From Ruminococcus sp. (GTDB lineage Bacteria; Bacillota; Clostridia; Oscillospirales; Acutalibacteraceae): a stretch of 48,177 nucleotides of DNA. The DNA lies in assembly GCA_003521625.1 (NCBI GenBank), contig DPHV01000004.1:1318-49494 (forward strand). Reading direction: 5' to 3'. Numbering within the stretch: the first letter of the stretch is position 1; each line of letters begins with the position of its first letter. The notes under the pieces were generated by a model. The model worked only from the letters and a program-made list of their open reading frames with translations, ran no database searches and was not told where the DNA came from. Of the stretch, positions 24,571 to 32,503 are shown piece by piece. The translations under genes and the position numbers were made by a program.

Positions 24571-25470
24571 ATGAATATTGAAACAGCCAACAGATTATTA
24601 CAATACAGAAAGAAACACAACCTCAGTCAGGAGGAGCTTGCCGCTAAAATCGGTGTAAGCAGACAGGCAATATCAAAATGGGAACGTGCCGAGGCATCTC
24701 CCGACACTGATAACCTTATTTTGCTCGCAGAAATCTACGGAGTTTCGCTTGACGAGCTTTTAAAAGGTGAAAACGCCAAAAGTGAAAATGATGAAAAATC
24801 AGAGGAAAACAATTCCGAGCCGAATTCAAATCAGGGGTATCAGTATAATTACAGCTATTCCTACGGACCGAACGGCGAAACAGAAACAAAGTACGAAAAG
24901 GTTGACAAGGTATCGTTCAAAAACGGAATCCACGTTGACTCAAAGGACGGCGACCACGTACATATAAACTTCAAGGACGGCGTACACGTTCACGACAAGA
25001 ACGGCGACGAGGTTCACGTAGGTTGGAACGGAATTCACGTAGAAGAAAACGGCAAACAGCGTGTTTACACCGATGAAAACGGAAATATTATGGTTGATGA
25101 GGAGCTTAGGCGCCGTCACAAAAACAAAAACAAGTGGAATAAGTTTCCGTTTTTCATCTTCCCTATACTCGCATTTGCTTGGTGGGGCGCAAGCGGAGTA
25201 TGCTTTGGCTGGGCGTTAAGTTGGATTTGCCTGCTTACCATTCCGCTTTATTACACACTTGTTGACGCAATCTACGAGCGCAAGGCAAGTCACTTTGCAT
25301 ATCCCGTGCTTGTGGCAATCGCATACATACTTTTCGGTTACTTCAACGTTTGCGGCGGCTGGGCTGTAGGCTGGCTTGTGTTCCTCACAATCCCGATTTA
25401 TTATTGGATTTGCGGATTGTTCGGCGATGATGACGAGCACAACGAATGCAAATGCAATGAATGTGAATAA
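24571..25470 (+). CDS. HTH (XRE) regulator fused to His-rich repeats and a four-helix membrane domain
   Basis: The 299-residue protein starts with a Cro/C1-type helix-turn-helix (about residues 1-65, LSQEELAAKIGVSRQAISKW). An acidic Asn/Glu linker follows, then residues ~110-175 with about three tandem ~18-residue repeats such as FKNGIHVDSKDGDHVHIN and FKDGVHVHDKNGDEVHVG. A basic stretch leads into four predicted membrane helices from about residue 192. The two halves of the membrane part repeat each other (WALSWICLLTIPLYY and WAVGWLVFLTIPIYY). The C-terminal tail DDDEHNECKCNECE could bind metal. HTH proteins with membrane tails are known in Firmicutes, but I do not recognise the repeat region. 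A terminator follows, so the gene is alone. Confidence 0.85.
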   Translation: MNIETANRLLQYRKKHNLSQEELAAKIGVSRQAISKWERAEASPDTDNLILLAEIYGVSLDELLKGENAKSENDEKSEENNSEPNSNQGYQYNYSYSYGPNGETETKYEKVDKVSFKNGIHVDSKDGDHVHINFKDGVHVHDKNGDEVHVGWNGIHVEENGKQRVYTDENGNIMVDEELRRRHKNKNKWNKFPFFIFPILAFAWWGASGVCFGWALSWICLLTIPLYYTLVDAIYERKASHFAYPVLVAIAYILFGYFNVCGGWAVGWLVFLTIPIYYWICGLFGDDDEHNECKCNECE

Positions 25471-25479
25471 CGATATTTC

Positions 25480-25516
25480 AAAACTGCCTGTCGGATAGTC
25501 CGACAGGCAGTTTTGC
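25480..25516 (+). terminator. Terminator after the HTH-membrane gene
   Basis: AAAACTGCCTGTCGGA (25480-25495), loop TAG and its perfect complement (25499-25514). Convergent with the HTH/DUF6442 pair. Confidence 0.88.
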
Positions 25517-25531
25517 TGTTCTCAATCATTT

Positions 25532-25741
25532 TCAATCAAAATAAAATATATCTTCAAATTTTTTATCAAGAGCAATACATAAAATCAATGCGAGCTTTGC
25601 CGTAGGATTAAACTGCCCTGTTTCAATTGAGCTGATTGTGTTTCTCGACACACCCACCATTTCTGCAAGACGGCTTTGTGACAAATTCTTCTCAGCTCTT
25701 ACTTCCTTAAGACGGTTTTTAAGTATAAGGGTATCGTCCAT
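25532..25741 (-). CDS. Small HTH (XRE) transcriptional regulator
   Basis: The 69-residue protein is essentially a single Cro/C1-type DNA-binding domain: RLKEVRAEKNLSQSRLAEMV, with the recognition helix in VSRNTISSIETGQFNPT. Such 67-70-residue regulators commonly accompany a small membrane protein, as here. Its ATG follows the stop of the DUF6442 gene with no intervening base, and GGGGGT lies inside that gene's end, so the two are cotranscribed. It probably represses its own operon through the three palindromes at 26081-26158. Confidence 0.93.
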   Translation of the reverse strand: MDDTLILKNRLKEVRAEKNLSQSRLAEMVGVSRNTISSIETGQFNPTAKLALILCIALDKKFEDIFYFD

Positions 25742-26068
25742 CTACATTACCCCCGTAATCTGAATGATAAAGAGGATAAAAAACATTATGCATAAAGCAA
25801 AGTACAAAACCGTAACTAACAGTTCGTGCCTGCGGTGTAGTTTTATAAATTTAACTAAAAACAGTGTACTCAACATTCCAAAGAAAATAAACCAACTGCC
25901 GAAACTTACTTTTCCGGTAAATATAACTTCCAGCAAGGATATCAGACAGCACAATATCAAACCAATACGGGTTGCAATGCTACCTGCGGATTTGAGTACA
26001 TCATACTCATATATATCCTGATTTTTATTCTCTTCACGGCTTTTTGCTAAAATTTCTTCTTTATTCAT
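25742..26068 (-). CDS. DUF6442 family small membrane protein
   Basis: The 108-residue protein begins MNKEEILAKSREENKNQDIY, the family's typical N-terminus. It then has three or four hydrophobic segments (about residues 30-48, 55-72, 80-105). This family is regularly encoded with a small XRE repressor in Firmicutes. A role in sensing or immunity at the membrane has been guessed but not shown as far as I know. It heads a two-gene operon behind a consensus promoter, with an AGGAG ribosome binding site. Confidence 0.85.
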   Translation of the reverse strand: MNKEEILAKSREENKNQDIYEYDVLKSAGSIATRIGLILCCLISLLEVIFTGKVSFGSWFIFFGMLSTLFLVKFIKLHRRHELLVTVLYFALCIMFFILFIIQITGVM

Positions 26069-26080
26069 ATTTATTCTCCT

Positions 26081-26158
26081 TTGCCAAGTTTTCTTGTCAT
26101 TTTTATTATAACATTGCCAAGTTTACTTGTCAATAGTTTTTGCAAAGTTTTCTTGGCA
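26081..26158 (-). promoter_or_regulatory. Consensus promoter with three palindromic operators for the DUF6442-HTH operon
   Basis: On the minus strand TTGACA (26128-26133), a 17-bp spacer and TATAAT (26105-26110) make a perfect promoter. Three 19-bp copies of the pattern TTGCCAAGTTTNCTTGTCA lie at 26081-26099, 26114-26132 and 26140-26158, covering the start region, the -35/spacer and the upstream flank. The core CAAGTAAACTTG is a palindrome. Operators placed like this usually bind a repressor. The product of the second gene is the obvious candidate (inference). Confidence 0.8.
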
Positions 26159-26172
26159 GTTTGTTTAAAAAT

Positions 26173-26202
26173 GGAGGCAGTTCGAAATAACGAACTGCCT
26201 TC
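26173..26202 (-). terminator. Terminator of the GH31 gene
   Basis: AGGCAGTTCG (26175-26184), loop AAATAA and CGAACTGCCT (26191-26200), with CCATTTTTAAAC following on the minus strand. It lies 20-45 bp beyond the stop. Confidence 0.7.
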
Positions 26203-26219
26203 AAAATATCAATTAACAA

Positions 26220-28127
26220 TTATCCTTCAATATATTCCAGATTTTCTGTATCAAGCTGTGATGTGCGCATTGCAGGCTTGCAGAGCGGAATTTTCTTGCC
26301 GTTCTTTATGAACAGCGGAACTTCGTTGAGTGCAACCTCAATGTAATGCGTTCCCTTTGTCATCTTCTCGGTAACAACCTTTGTTCCGCTTAATTTTACG
26401 AACGTCATATCCTCGGGCAGATAAACATATCTTCCGCCGACGTTCTGCTCGTAAACGGGGCAAATCATACATTCATCGCCGAGCATAAGCTGGGTTTCGC
26501 ACTCACGTGCGATTTTATCGTCGGGGTAGTCGAACGAAAGCGGTCTGAAAATCATATCGTTTTCTTCGCTCGCCCTGCGGAAAGTGCTGTAGAGATACGG
26601 AATCAGGCGGTAACGCACCTCAATAATATCCTTGAAATCTTCGCTGTTTTCAAAATTGTAGCACTCCTGATCCCTCGTTCCGAGAGCGGCGTGATTGCGC
26701 ATAAGCGGTGTGAAAACTCCGAGCGCAAGGAAACGCAGAACAAGGTCACGTGTTGCGTTCTCGTTAAAACCGCCCAAATCTGCGCCGCAGTAAAGGAAGC
26801 CGCACATATTCGCCGACGGGAGCATTTTAAGATTGAGCAGAATATGCGACCACCAAGAATGATTGTCGCCGAACCAGATACCGCTTGAACGGTGTGCGCC
26901 GATGTATGACGCACGTGAGAACATAAGGATTTTTTCCTCGCCGAACTCCTTGGCAAAATACTCGCCTGCCGCCTTTGTCATATTTGCGCCGTAGATATTG
27001 TGAACTCTGTCGTGGCATACCTGCTTGCCGTCAACAGTGTGGTAAATGCTTGAATAATCCTCGGGACTGTTTGAAAGTCCGAGGAAGGTGTCCTTTAAAT
27101 TGAAAAATTTAGAAAGGTCAAGATTTTCACCCTTGAGTGAAACAGCCTTGTCAAGAGCCTTTTCAAGCCCCTTAACGGAATAGAAAATTGCAGGCTCGTT
27201 CATATCGTTCCAGAATCCGTCGATTCCTGCGTCGGTCAGCACCTTGTATTTTGAGCCGAACCAATCACGCACGTCCTTGCGGAGAAAATCGGGAAAGCCG
27301 ACAATTCCGGGCCATACGCCGCCCTCAAAGTCGGTGCCGTCCTCGTTTTTGCAGAAATATCCGTTATCTCTGCCCTCTTCATAAACGCTGTAGCCGTCCT
27401 CTTTCTTAACGCCTGCGTCGATAATAGGAATAAGGTGGATTCCCTGCTCACGCTTTTTGCTTACGTAGTCGGCAAAATCGGGGAATTTTTTATCATCAAC
27501 CGTAAAGTCCTTGTAGCTGTCCATATAGTCTATGTCAAGATAAACGCAGTCGAGCGGAATGCCAGCCTTATCGTAACCGTCAATTACGCTGTCAACCGTC
27601 TTTGCGTCGGGATAGCTCCAGCGGCTCTGCTGATAGCCGAATGCCCAGAAAGGCGGAATATAGCTTTTGCCGATTGCGTTTCTGAATTCCTTTACAATCT
27701 CAATCGGCTTGTCGCCCTTTATATAATAGAAATCAAAGTCCGTTCCGTCAATTGTTATGACGGTTTTGTTCCTTGAGGTGTAGCCGATGTCCCAGCGGAT
27801 TTTTGCAGGAAAATCAATGAAAATTCCGAAATTATCACTGCCTGAGAGCATCAGAAAATTGTGAGCCGCATAGAGAGATGATTTCGTTTCGGTGTGAAAC
27901 GGGTCGTCACTGCAAAAGCTTTCGTAAACCCAGCCACGCTTGTTGATTCCTCTCGGAGCCTCGCCCAGACCGTAAACGATGTCGCTGTCGGTCATATCAA
28001 ATTCAAGGACAAATTTTCCGTCCTCTTCCCTGCTTTTAAAGGGAAATTCATTTTTATCAGAGGTTTCAAATTTTCCGACAACAGCCTCGGTGCAAATCGG
28101 TGTGCCGAAGGTGAATTTTTTAATCAT
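26220..28127 (-). CDS. Glycoside hydrolase family 31 alpha-glucosidase
   Basis: The 635-residue enzyme cleaves terminal alpha-linked glucose (or xylose) units. An N-terminal beta-sandwich with DIVYGLGEAPRGINKRGW precedes the TIM barrel. The catalytic nucleophile Asp is in GFWNDMNEPAIF (around residue 310) and the acid/base Asp in SSGIWFGDNHSWWSH. Substrate-pocket segments include PPFWAFGYQQSRWSYP and VYLDIDYMDSYKDFTVD. There is no signal peptide, so it acts on imported oligosaccharides in the cytoplasm. ATG 28127, preceded by AAGGAG, is chosen over the frame's upper limit at 28145. It is a single gene with its own terminator; no transporter or regulator is adjacent. Confidence 0.94.
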   Translation of the reverse strand: MIKKFTFGTPICTEAVVGKFETSDKNEFPFKSREEDGKFVLEFDMTDSDIVYGLGEAPRGINKRGWVYESFCSDDPFHTETKSSLYAAHNFLMLSGSDNFGIFIDFPAKIRWDIGYTSRNKTVITIDGTDFDFYYIKGDKPIEIVKEFRNAIGKSYIPPFWAFGYQQSRWSYPDAKTVDSVIDGYDKAGIPLDCVYLDIDYMDSYKDFTVDDKKFPDFADYVSKKREQGIHLIPIIDAGVKKEDGYSVYEEGRDNGYFCKNEDGTDFEGGVWPGIVGFPDFLRKDVRDWFGSKYKVLTDAGIDGFWNDMNEPAIFYSVKGLEKALDKAVSLKGENLDLSKFFNLKDTFLGLSNSPEDYSSIYHTVDGKQVCHDRVHNIYGANMTKAAGEYFAKEFGEEKILMFSRASYIGAHRSSGIWFGDNHSWWSHILLNLKMLPSANMCGFLYCGADLGGFNENATRDLVLRFLALGVFTPLMRNHAALGTRDQECYNFENSEDFKDIIEVRYRLIPYLYSTFRRASEENDMIFRPLSFDYPDDKIARECETQLMLGDECMICPVYEQNVGGRYVYLPEDMTFVKLSGTKVVTEKMTKGTHYIEVALNEVPLFIKNGKKIPLCKPAMRTSQLDTENLEYIEG

Positions 28128-28242
28128 AGTACCGCTCCTTTTCACGTTAAATTATATTTATATTCTATACTTTTAAAATTAAAAATAGTATATATTTTTA
28201 GGGTATTTATGGTAGTATTTTATTTTTTTATTTAGTTACGCA

Positions 28243-28953
28243 TTAAAATAATGCTACAATCCAATCGTAAAGCGGAACAAGTGCAATCGGAAGGAAGATT
28301 GCAGGCACCATATTCATAACCTTGAGCTTTGTAATTCCGAGAATATTAAGCGCAAGTCCGATGATTATGACGTAGCCTACGCAGTTCATTTCGTTGACAA
28401 CCGCAGTCGTGAGCAACGGCTCAATCCACGTTGCAAGAAGCGTGATAAGTCCCTGATACACAAGCACAAAGCCAGCAGAGAACAGCACGCCAATTCCGAG
28501 CGTGCTTGCAAAAATTATGCTTGAGCAGAAGTCCATTGCCGACTTTGTAAACAACACCGAGCAATCGCCCTCAAGTCCTGCCTGTAATGATCCGACAATC
28601 GTCATTGCTCCCACGCAGAACAGCAGACAGGACGAAACAAAGCCCTGTGCTACGGTTGAGTTTTTATCTCCCTTGCTGACCTTGCGTTCAATGAATTTTC
28701 CCACGTTATTTACACGCTTGTCCAAATCGACAAGCTCGCCGATAATTGTACCGACAATCATTGCAATCACCGCAATCAGCGTATTTTCACCGCACAAGCA
28801 ACCTGAAATTCCGATAAACGCTGTAATAAGACCGAGCGCCTTAAAAACCGAGTCGCCGACACGCTCGGGTATTCCCTTTTTAAACACAAGTCCTATAGTT
28901 CCGCCCAAAAGCACTGTTGCTGTATTTACAAAAGTTCCGACTAATCCGTACAT
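28243..28953 (-). CDS. DUF554 family membrane protein
   Basis: The 236-residue integral membrane protein begins MYGLVGTFVNTATVLLGGTI, the typical start of DUF554 (YdfK/YqgA-like). It has about six or seven hydrophobic segments, glycine-rich, with SLQAGLEGDCSVLFTKSAMD in the middle, the family's most conserved segment. It is widespread in Firmicutes and often annotated as a putative transport protein, with no proven substrate. It stands alone between the GH31 gene and the divergent asnB. Confidence 0.92.
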   Translation of the reverse strand: MYGLVGTFVNTATVLLGGTIGLVFKKGIPERVGDSVFKALGLITAFIGISGCLCGENTLIAVIAMIVGTIIGELVDLDKRVNNVGKFIERKVSKGDKNSTVAQGFVSSCLLFCVGAMTIVGSLQAGLEGDCSVLFTKSAMDFCSSIIFASTLGIGVLFSAGFVLVYQGLITLLATWIEPLLTTAVVNEMNCVGYVIIIGLALNILGITKLKVMNMVPAIFLPIALVPLYDWIVALF

Positions 28954-28984
28954 TTTACCATTCCATTCCTTTTTACTATATTAA

Positions 28985-29013
28985 AGTATATATCATTTCA
29001 AAAAAACATTCAA
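28985..29013 (-). promoter_or_regulatory. Promoter of the DUF554 gene
   Basis: On the minus strand TTGAAT (29008-29013), a 17-bp spacer and TATACT (28985-28990). Confidence 0.55.
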
Positions 29014-29040
29014 CTGATTTATAAAATAATCTTATGACTG

Positions 29041-29069
29041 TTGAATTTATTATTCCGATATGATAAAAT
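29041..29069 (+). promoter_or_regulatory. Promoter of asnB
   Basis: TTGAAT (29041-29046), a 17-bp spacer and TAAAAT (29064-29069), 74 bp before the ATG. Confidence 0.6.
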
Positions 29070-29143
29070 ATATAGATAAGATAAACTGACAAGAAATGTA
29101 CAAATATATTAAGCTAATAAACCTTTGAAAGGGGTTAACGGAT

Positions 29144-31429
29144 ATGTGTGGTATTTGCGGATTTACAGGGCAGGTTGTTGACCGTGACGACGTCATCAGA
29201 AATATGACCGAGGTCATCACCCACAGAGGTCCCGACTCTGACGGATTTTTTACGGATGACTATATTTCAATGGGCTTCCGCCGTCTTTCAATCATTGACC
29301 TTGACGCAGGTCATCAGCCGATTTACAACGAGGATAAGACTCTTGTCCTCACCTTTAACGGCGAAATCTACAACTACAAGGAGCTTCGAAAAGTCCTTAT
29401 TCAGAAAGGACACAAGTTCTATACCGACACTGACAGCGAGGTGCTTGTTCACGGCTTTGAGGAGTGGCAGGAGGATTTACTGCCGAAGCTTCGTGGTATG
29501 TTCGGCTTTGCAATCTACAACACAAAGGACAAGTCTGTCTTTATAGCACGTGACTTTTTCGGAATCAAACCGATGCACTACACGCAAATCGGCGAGGATT
29601 TTGTTTACGGCAGTGAAATCAAGAGTATTCTCGAGCACCCGAAGTTTGTAAAGAAGTTCAATACAAAAGCGCTTGATACTTATCTTTCGTTCCAGTACGC
29701 TGTTCCCCCCGAAACCTTCTTTGAGGGTGTGTACTGCCTTATGCCCGGTCACTATCTCTGGTACCGTGACGGCGAGGTTGAAACCACACGTTACTTTGAG
29801 CCACGCTTTAATCCCAACGAGGAAATGAGCGAGCAAGAGGCTGTAAACGAGATTGAAAAGGTTTTTGAAAACTCCGTAAATGCACATAAAATTGCAGATG
29901 TTGAGGTTGGATGCTTCCTTTCAAGCGGCGTTGACTCAAGCTACGTTTCAACATATTTTGCAGACCAGAAGACCTTTACCGTCGGCTTTGACTTCGGCGA
30001 GAAGTACAACGAAATAAGCTGGGCTGAAAATCTGAGCAAAAAAATCGGCGTTGAGCATCACACTCACCTGATTTCAAGCGAGGAATTCTGGGACGCTGTT
30101 CCGACTGTTCAGTACCATATGGATCAGCCGCTTGCCGACCCGTCGTGCATTGCGCTGTACTTTGTTTCTCGCCTTGCAAGTCAGTATGTAAAGGTTGTGC
30201 TTTCGGGCGAAGGTGCCGACGAGCTTTTCGGCGGCTACACCTGCTACAACGACCCGAGAGTTTTCAAGATATATCAGACAATCGTGCCCCACTGCATAAG
30301 AAAGGCTATAAGAGCAGTCTGCCGCAAGTTACCCGACATCAAGGGCAGAGATTACCTCATTCGTGCCTGCGACCCGCTTGAAGAACGCTACATAGGCAAT
30401 GCGTTTATGTACGACTACAAGCAGAAGAAGGATTTGCTCAAAGACCCCTCAATCGCAACACGTCCGCAGGACTACACGAGAAAATACTACTACCGCTGCA
30501 GAAAGTACGACGACGTTACAAAGATGCAGTATCTTGACATAAATATGTGGATGGTCGGCGATATTCTTCTTAAAGCCGACAGAATGAGTATGGCTAACTC
30601 TCTTGAGCTACGTGTTCCGTTCCTCGACAAGGAGGTTTTCAAGGTTGCGTCCTCGCTCCCCACAAGACTGCGCTGCAACAAGTCGAACACGAAGTACGCA
30701 ATGAGAAAAGCCGCTGTTCGCCATATGCCGGAGGAAACCGCCGAAAAAGAAAAACTTGGCTTTCCCGTTCCGACAAGAGTATGGCTGCGTGACGAAAAGT
30801 ACTACAATGTTGTTAAAAAGAAATTCAAGGGCAAGACCGCTGAAAAGTTCTTCAACACCGACGTGCTTGTTGAATGGCTTGACACGCATTTCAGCGGCAA
30901 GGAGGACAACAGCCGCCGTGTATGGACTGTTTATGTGTTCCTTGTATGGTACGACATTTACTTTGATGAAAACAGCGAAAAGGTTGAAAAGCCTGTCAAT
31001 CACCTTGACGAGCTTAAGGCAATTGCCGAGGCAAGACGTGAAAAGCAGATTGACGCTCCGGGTGAAGTGATTATGGCTGCGGCTGAAGCCGTTGACGAAA
31101 ACTACGACGCACCGAATTTCGGCGTTGATAAAAGTTCCAAAGAAAACGATGATGCAAATCAGGCTGACGACGGAAACGAGCCTGCAATCGTAGAAACAGA
31201 GGAAGAGCCTGCACCTCCCGAGGAGAAAAAGGAGGAGTACGTCAACATTTCAAATCCCGAGGACGATGAAATTTACGATGCTCCAAGAAAGCCGAAAACA
31301 CCGCAGGAGCAGGTACAGATGGCAATTGACGGAATTGAAAAGCGTTCAAAGTATCTTGACGAGCCGAACGTAATTTCAGACGAGGCAATTGACGACGCAT
31401 TAAGCTCAATAAGTTTTTATGACGAATAA
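29144..31429 (+). CDS. asnB: Asparagine synthetase (glutamine-hydrolysing) with a long acidic C-terminal tail
   Basis: The enzyme makes asparagine from aspartate, glutamine and ATP. The mature N-terminal Cys nucleophile is in MCGICGFTG. HRGPDSDGFF and LTFNGEIYNYKELR complete the glutaminase domain (about residues 1-215). The synthetase domain (about 235-600) has the PPi loop as FLSSGVDSSYVS and VVLSGEGADELFGGYTCYN. Residues ~615-761 are an added tail, strongly acidic and low-complexity (runs of Glu, Asp, Pro, Asn), ending SFYDE; it matches no part of ordinary AsnB (~500-620 residues). GAAAGGGG precedes the ATG. It is monocistronic with a strong terminator. Confidence 0.95.
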   Translation: MCGICGFTGQVVDRDDVIRNMTEVITHRGPDSDGFFTDDYISMGFRRLSIIDLDAGHQPIYNEDKTLVLTFNGEIYNYKELRKVLIQKGHKFYTDTDSEVLVHGFEEWQEDLLPKLRGMFGFAIYNTKDKSVFIARDFFGIKPMHYTQIGEDFVYGSEIKSILEHPKFVKKFNTKALDTYLSFQYAVPPETFFEGVYCLMPGHYLWYRDGEVETTRYFEPRFNPNEEMSEQEAVNEIEKVFENSVNAHKIADVEVGCFLSSGVDSSYVSTYFADQKTFTVGFDFGEKYNEISWAENLSKKIGVEHHTHLISSEEFWDAVPTVQYHMDQPLADPSCIALYFVSRLASQYVKVVLSGEGADELFGGYTCYNDPRVFKIYQTIVPHCIRKAIRAVCRKLPDIKGRDYLIRACDPLEERYIGNAFMYDYKQKKDLLKDPSIATRPQDYTRKYYYRCRKYDDVTKMQYLDINMWMVGDILLKADRMSMANSLELRVPFLDKEVFKVASSLPTRLRCNKSNTKYAMRKAAVRHMPEETAEKEKLGFPVPTRVWLRDEKYYNVVKKKFKGKTAEKFFNTDVLVEWLDTHFSGKEDNSRRVWTVYVFLVWYDIYFDENSEKVEKPVNHLDELKAIAEARREKQIDAPGEVIMAAAEAVDENYDAPNFGVDKSSKENDDANQADDGNEPAIVETEEEPAPPEEKKEEYVNISNPEDDEIYDAPRKPKTPQEQVQMAIDGIEKRSKYLDEPNVISDEAIDDALSSISFYDE

Positions 31430-31431
31430 GC

Positions 31432-31465
31432 AACAAAGGGTAACCGACGGTTACCCTTTGTTTAA
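31432..31465 (+). terminator. Terminator of asnB
   Basis: AACAAAGGGTAACC (31432-31445), loop GAC and GGTTACCCTTTGTT (31449-31462), a perfect stem just after the stop. Confidence 0.88.
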
Positions 31466-31482
31466 AAGTGGAGTTTGAAATT

Positions 31483-31514
31483 GTAGGGGCGACCCTGCGT
31501 GTTCGCCCGAAACG
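31483..31514 (+). repeat. Variable-stem hairpin unit (GTAGGGGCG family)
   Basis: The unit starts GTAGGGGCGA and ends TTCGCCCGAAACG, with the hairpin GGGCGA/TCGCCC. It is a member of the same family as the cores at 1774-1855, 34058-34145, 38492-38521 and 48140-48177. It is followed by direct repeats of ATTCCGAATT (about 31532-31563). Confidence 0.6.
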
Positions 31515-31573
31515 TTATTCGACCGACCATTAATTCCGAATTACGCATTCCGAATTCCGAATTAAATAAAACC

Positions 31574-32467
31574 TTATACCACAACTCCGAGGCTCAGAAT
31601 CTTTCTTAAAATTTCGTACTCGCTTTCAAAGTCGGACAGCGGCAGTGGATTTTCACCCATACCCATTTCAACGGTCAGTGCAGGACGGCGGAAGCTGTCA
31701 ATAAACCAGTCCTTAAACCCTCCGCCTGTTGCAATATCCTCGGGAAAAGCTATGTTATAACCGCTCGCCTGTGAAAATACCGACGCAAGGCGAAAGCTCA
31801 AGACAGGCGTATGCTTGCCGAATGAGCAGTAAATCTCCCTGCCCTGACTGTGCAGAGCAAGCGCACGTTCAAAATCAACGCTTCTGCAAAGCTTGGTAAG
31901 CGCTCTTGTTTCAGGCTCGCTTTCGGGACAATTGCCGCCAAAGCGTGTGGGTGCAGGACTTTTGATATTTCGGCTGATTTCACGCTTTTTAAGCTCGCAC
32001 CAGCCTGCGTTGAAGTTATGATTTATGTCAACTCCCCTTGCGTTTGCCTGCCACTTGCGTGTGTTTTCGGCAACATCCTCAACAAGAGGCTTGTATTTTA
32101 AAGCGGCGTCACTGCCGTGAAGTGCAATTTCAACACCGTCGGGATTAACACAGGGAATAATTGTTAGTCCTCTTATCCTGAGGAAATCTCCCAGATTGTG
32201 TTCGCCTACCTTTTTGTCGCTTTTCATTGAGTGACAGCATTCCTCAAGAAATTTCAGCAGAGCAAGAACCGTCAGATATTCCGAGCCGTGAAAGCCGCCG
32301 CAGTATAGCACACGGTGCTTTGTGTTGCCGATATGTAGAACGTCAATGCTCCTGCCGCATACGCTTTTTCCTATGAAACACCGCTTTACAAAGCCGTATT
32401 TCTCGCAAATTTCATTAATAATTTCTTTCCTTGCCTGATAGTCGGGCAAAACATTGTAGTTAATCAT
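31574..32467 (-). CDS. M14 family zinc carboxypeptidase
   Basis: The 297-residue protein has the M14 zinc ligands in order: H-x-x-E in CGGFHGSEYLTVLALL, and the later His in RALALHSQGREIYCSFG. RGVDINHNFNAGW is the substrate-binding Asn/Arg region. The catalytic Glu is probably in ALTVEMGMGENPLP. This spacing fits gamma-D-glutamyl-(L)-meso-diaminopimelate peptidases and related wall-peptide carboxypeptidases. There is no signal peptide or anchor, which suggests cytoplasmic recycling of muropeptides. AAAGGA precedes the ATG. It diverges from the Nudix-ribF genes with only 36 bp between start codons. Confidence 0.9.
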   Translation of the reverse strand: MINYNVLPDYQARKEIINEICEKYGFVKRCFIGKSVCGRSIDVLHIGNTKHRVLYCGGFHGSEYLTVLALLKFLEECCHSMKSDKKVGEHNLGDFLRIRGLTIIPCVNPDGVEIALHGSDAALKYKPLVEDVAENTRKWQANARGVDINHNFNAGWCELKKREISRNIKSPAPTRFGGNCPESEPETRALTKLCRSVDFERALALHSQGREIYCSFGKHTPVLSFRLASVFSQASGYNIAFPEDIATGGGFKDWFIDSFRRPALTVEMGMGENPLPLSDFESEYEILRKILSLGVVV

Positions 32468-32503
32468 ATAAAAATCCTTTCCTTTTTATTTTTGGAGGCT
32501 GTT

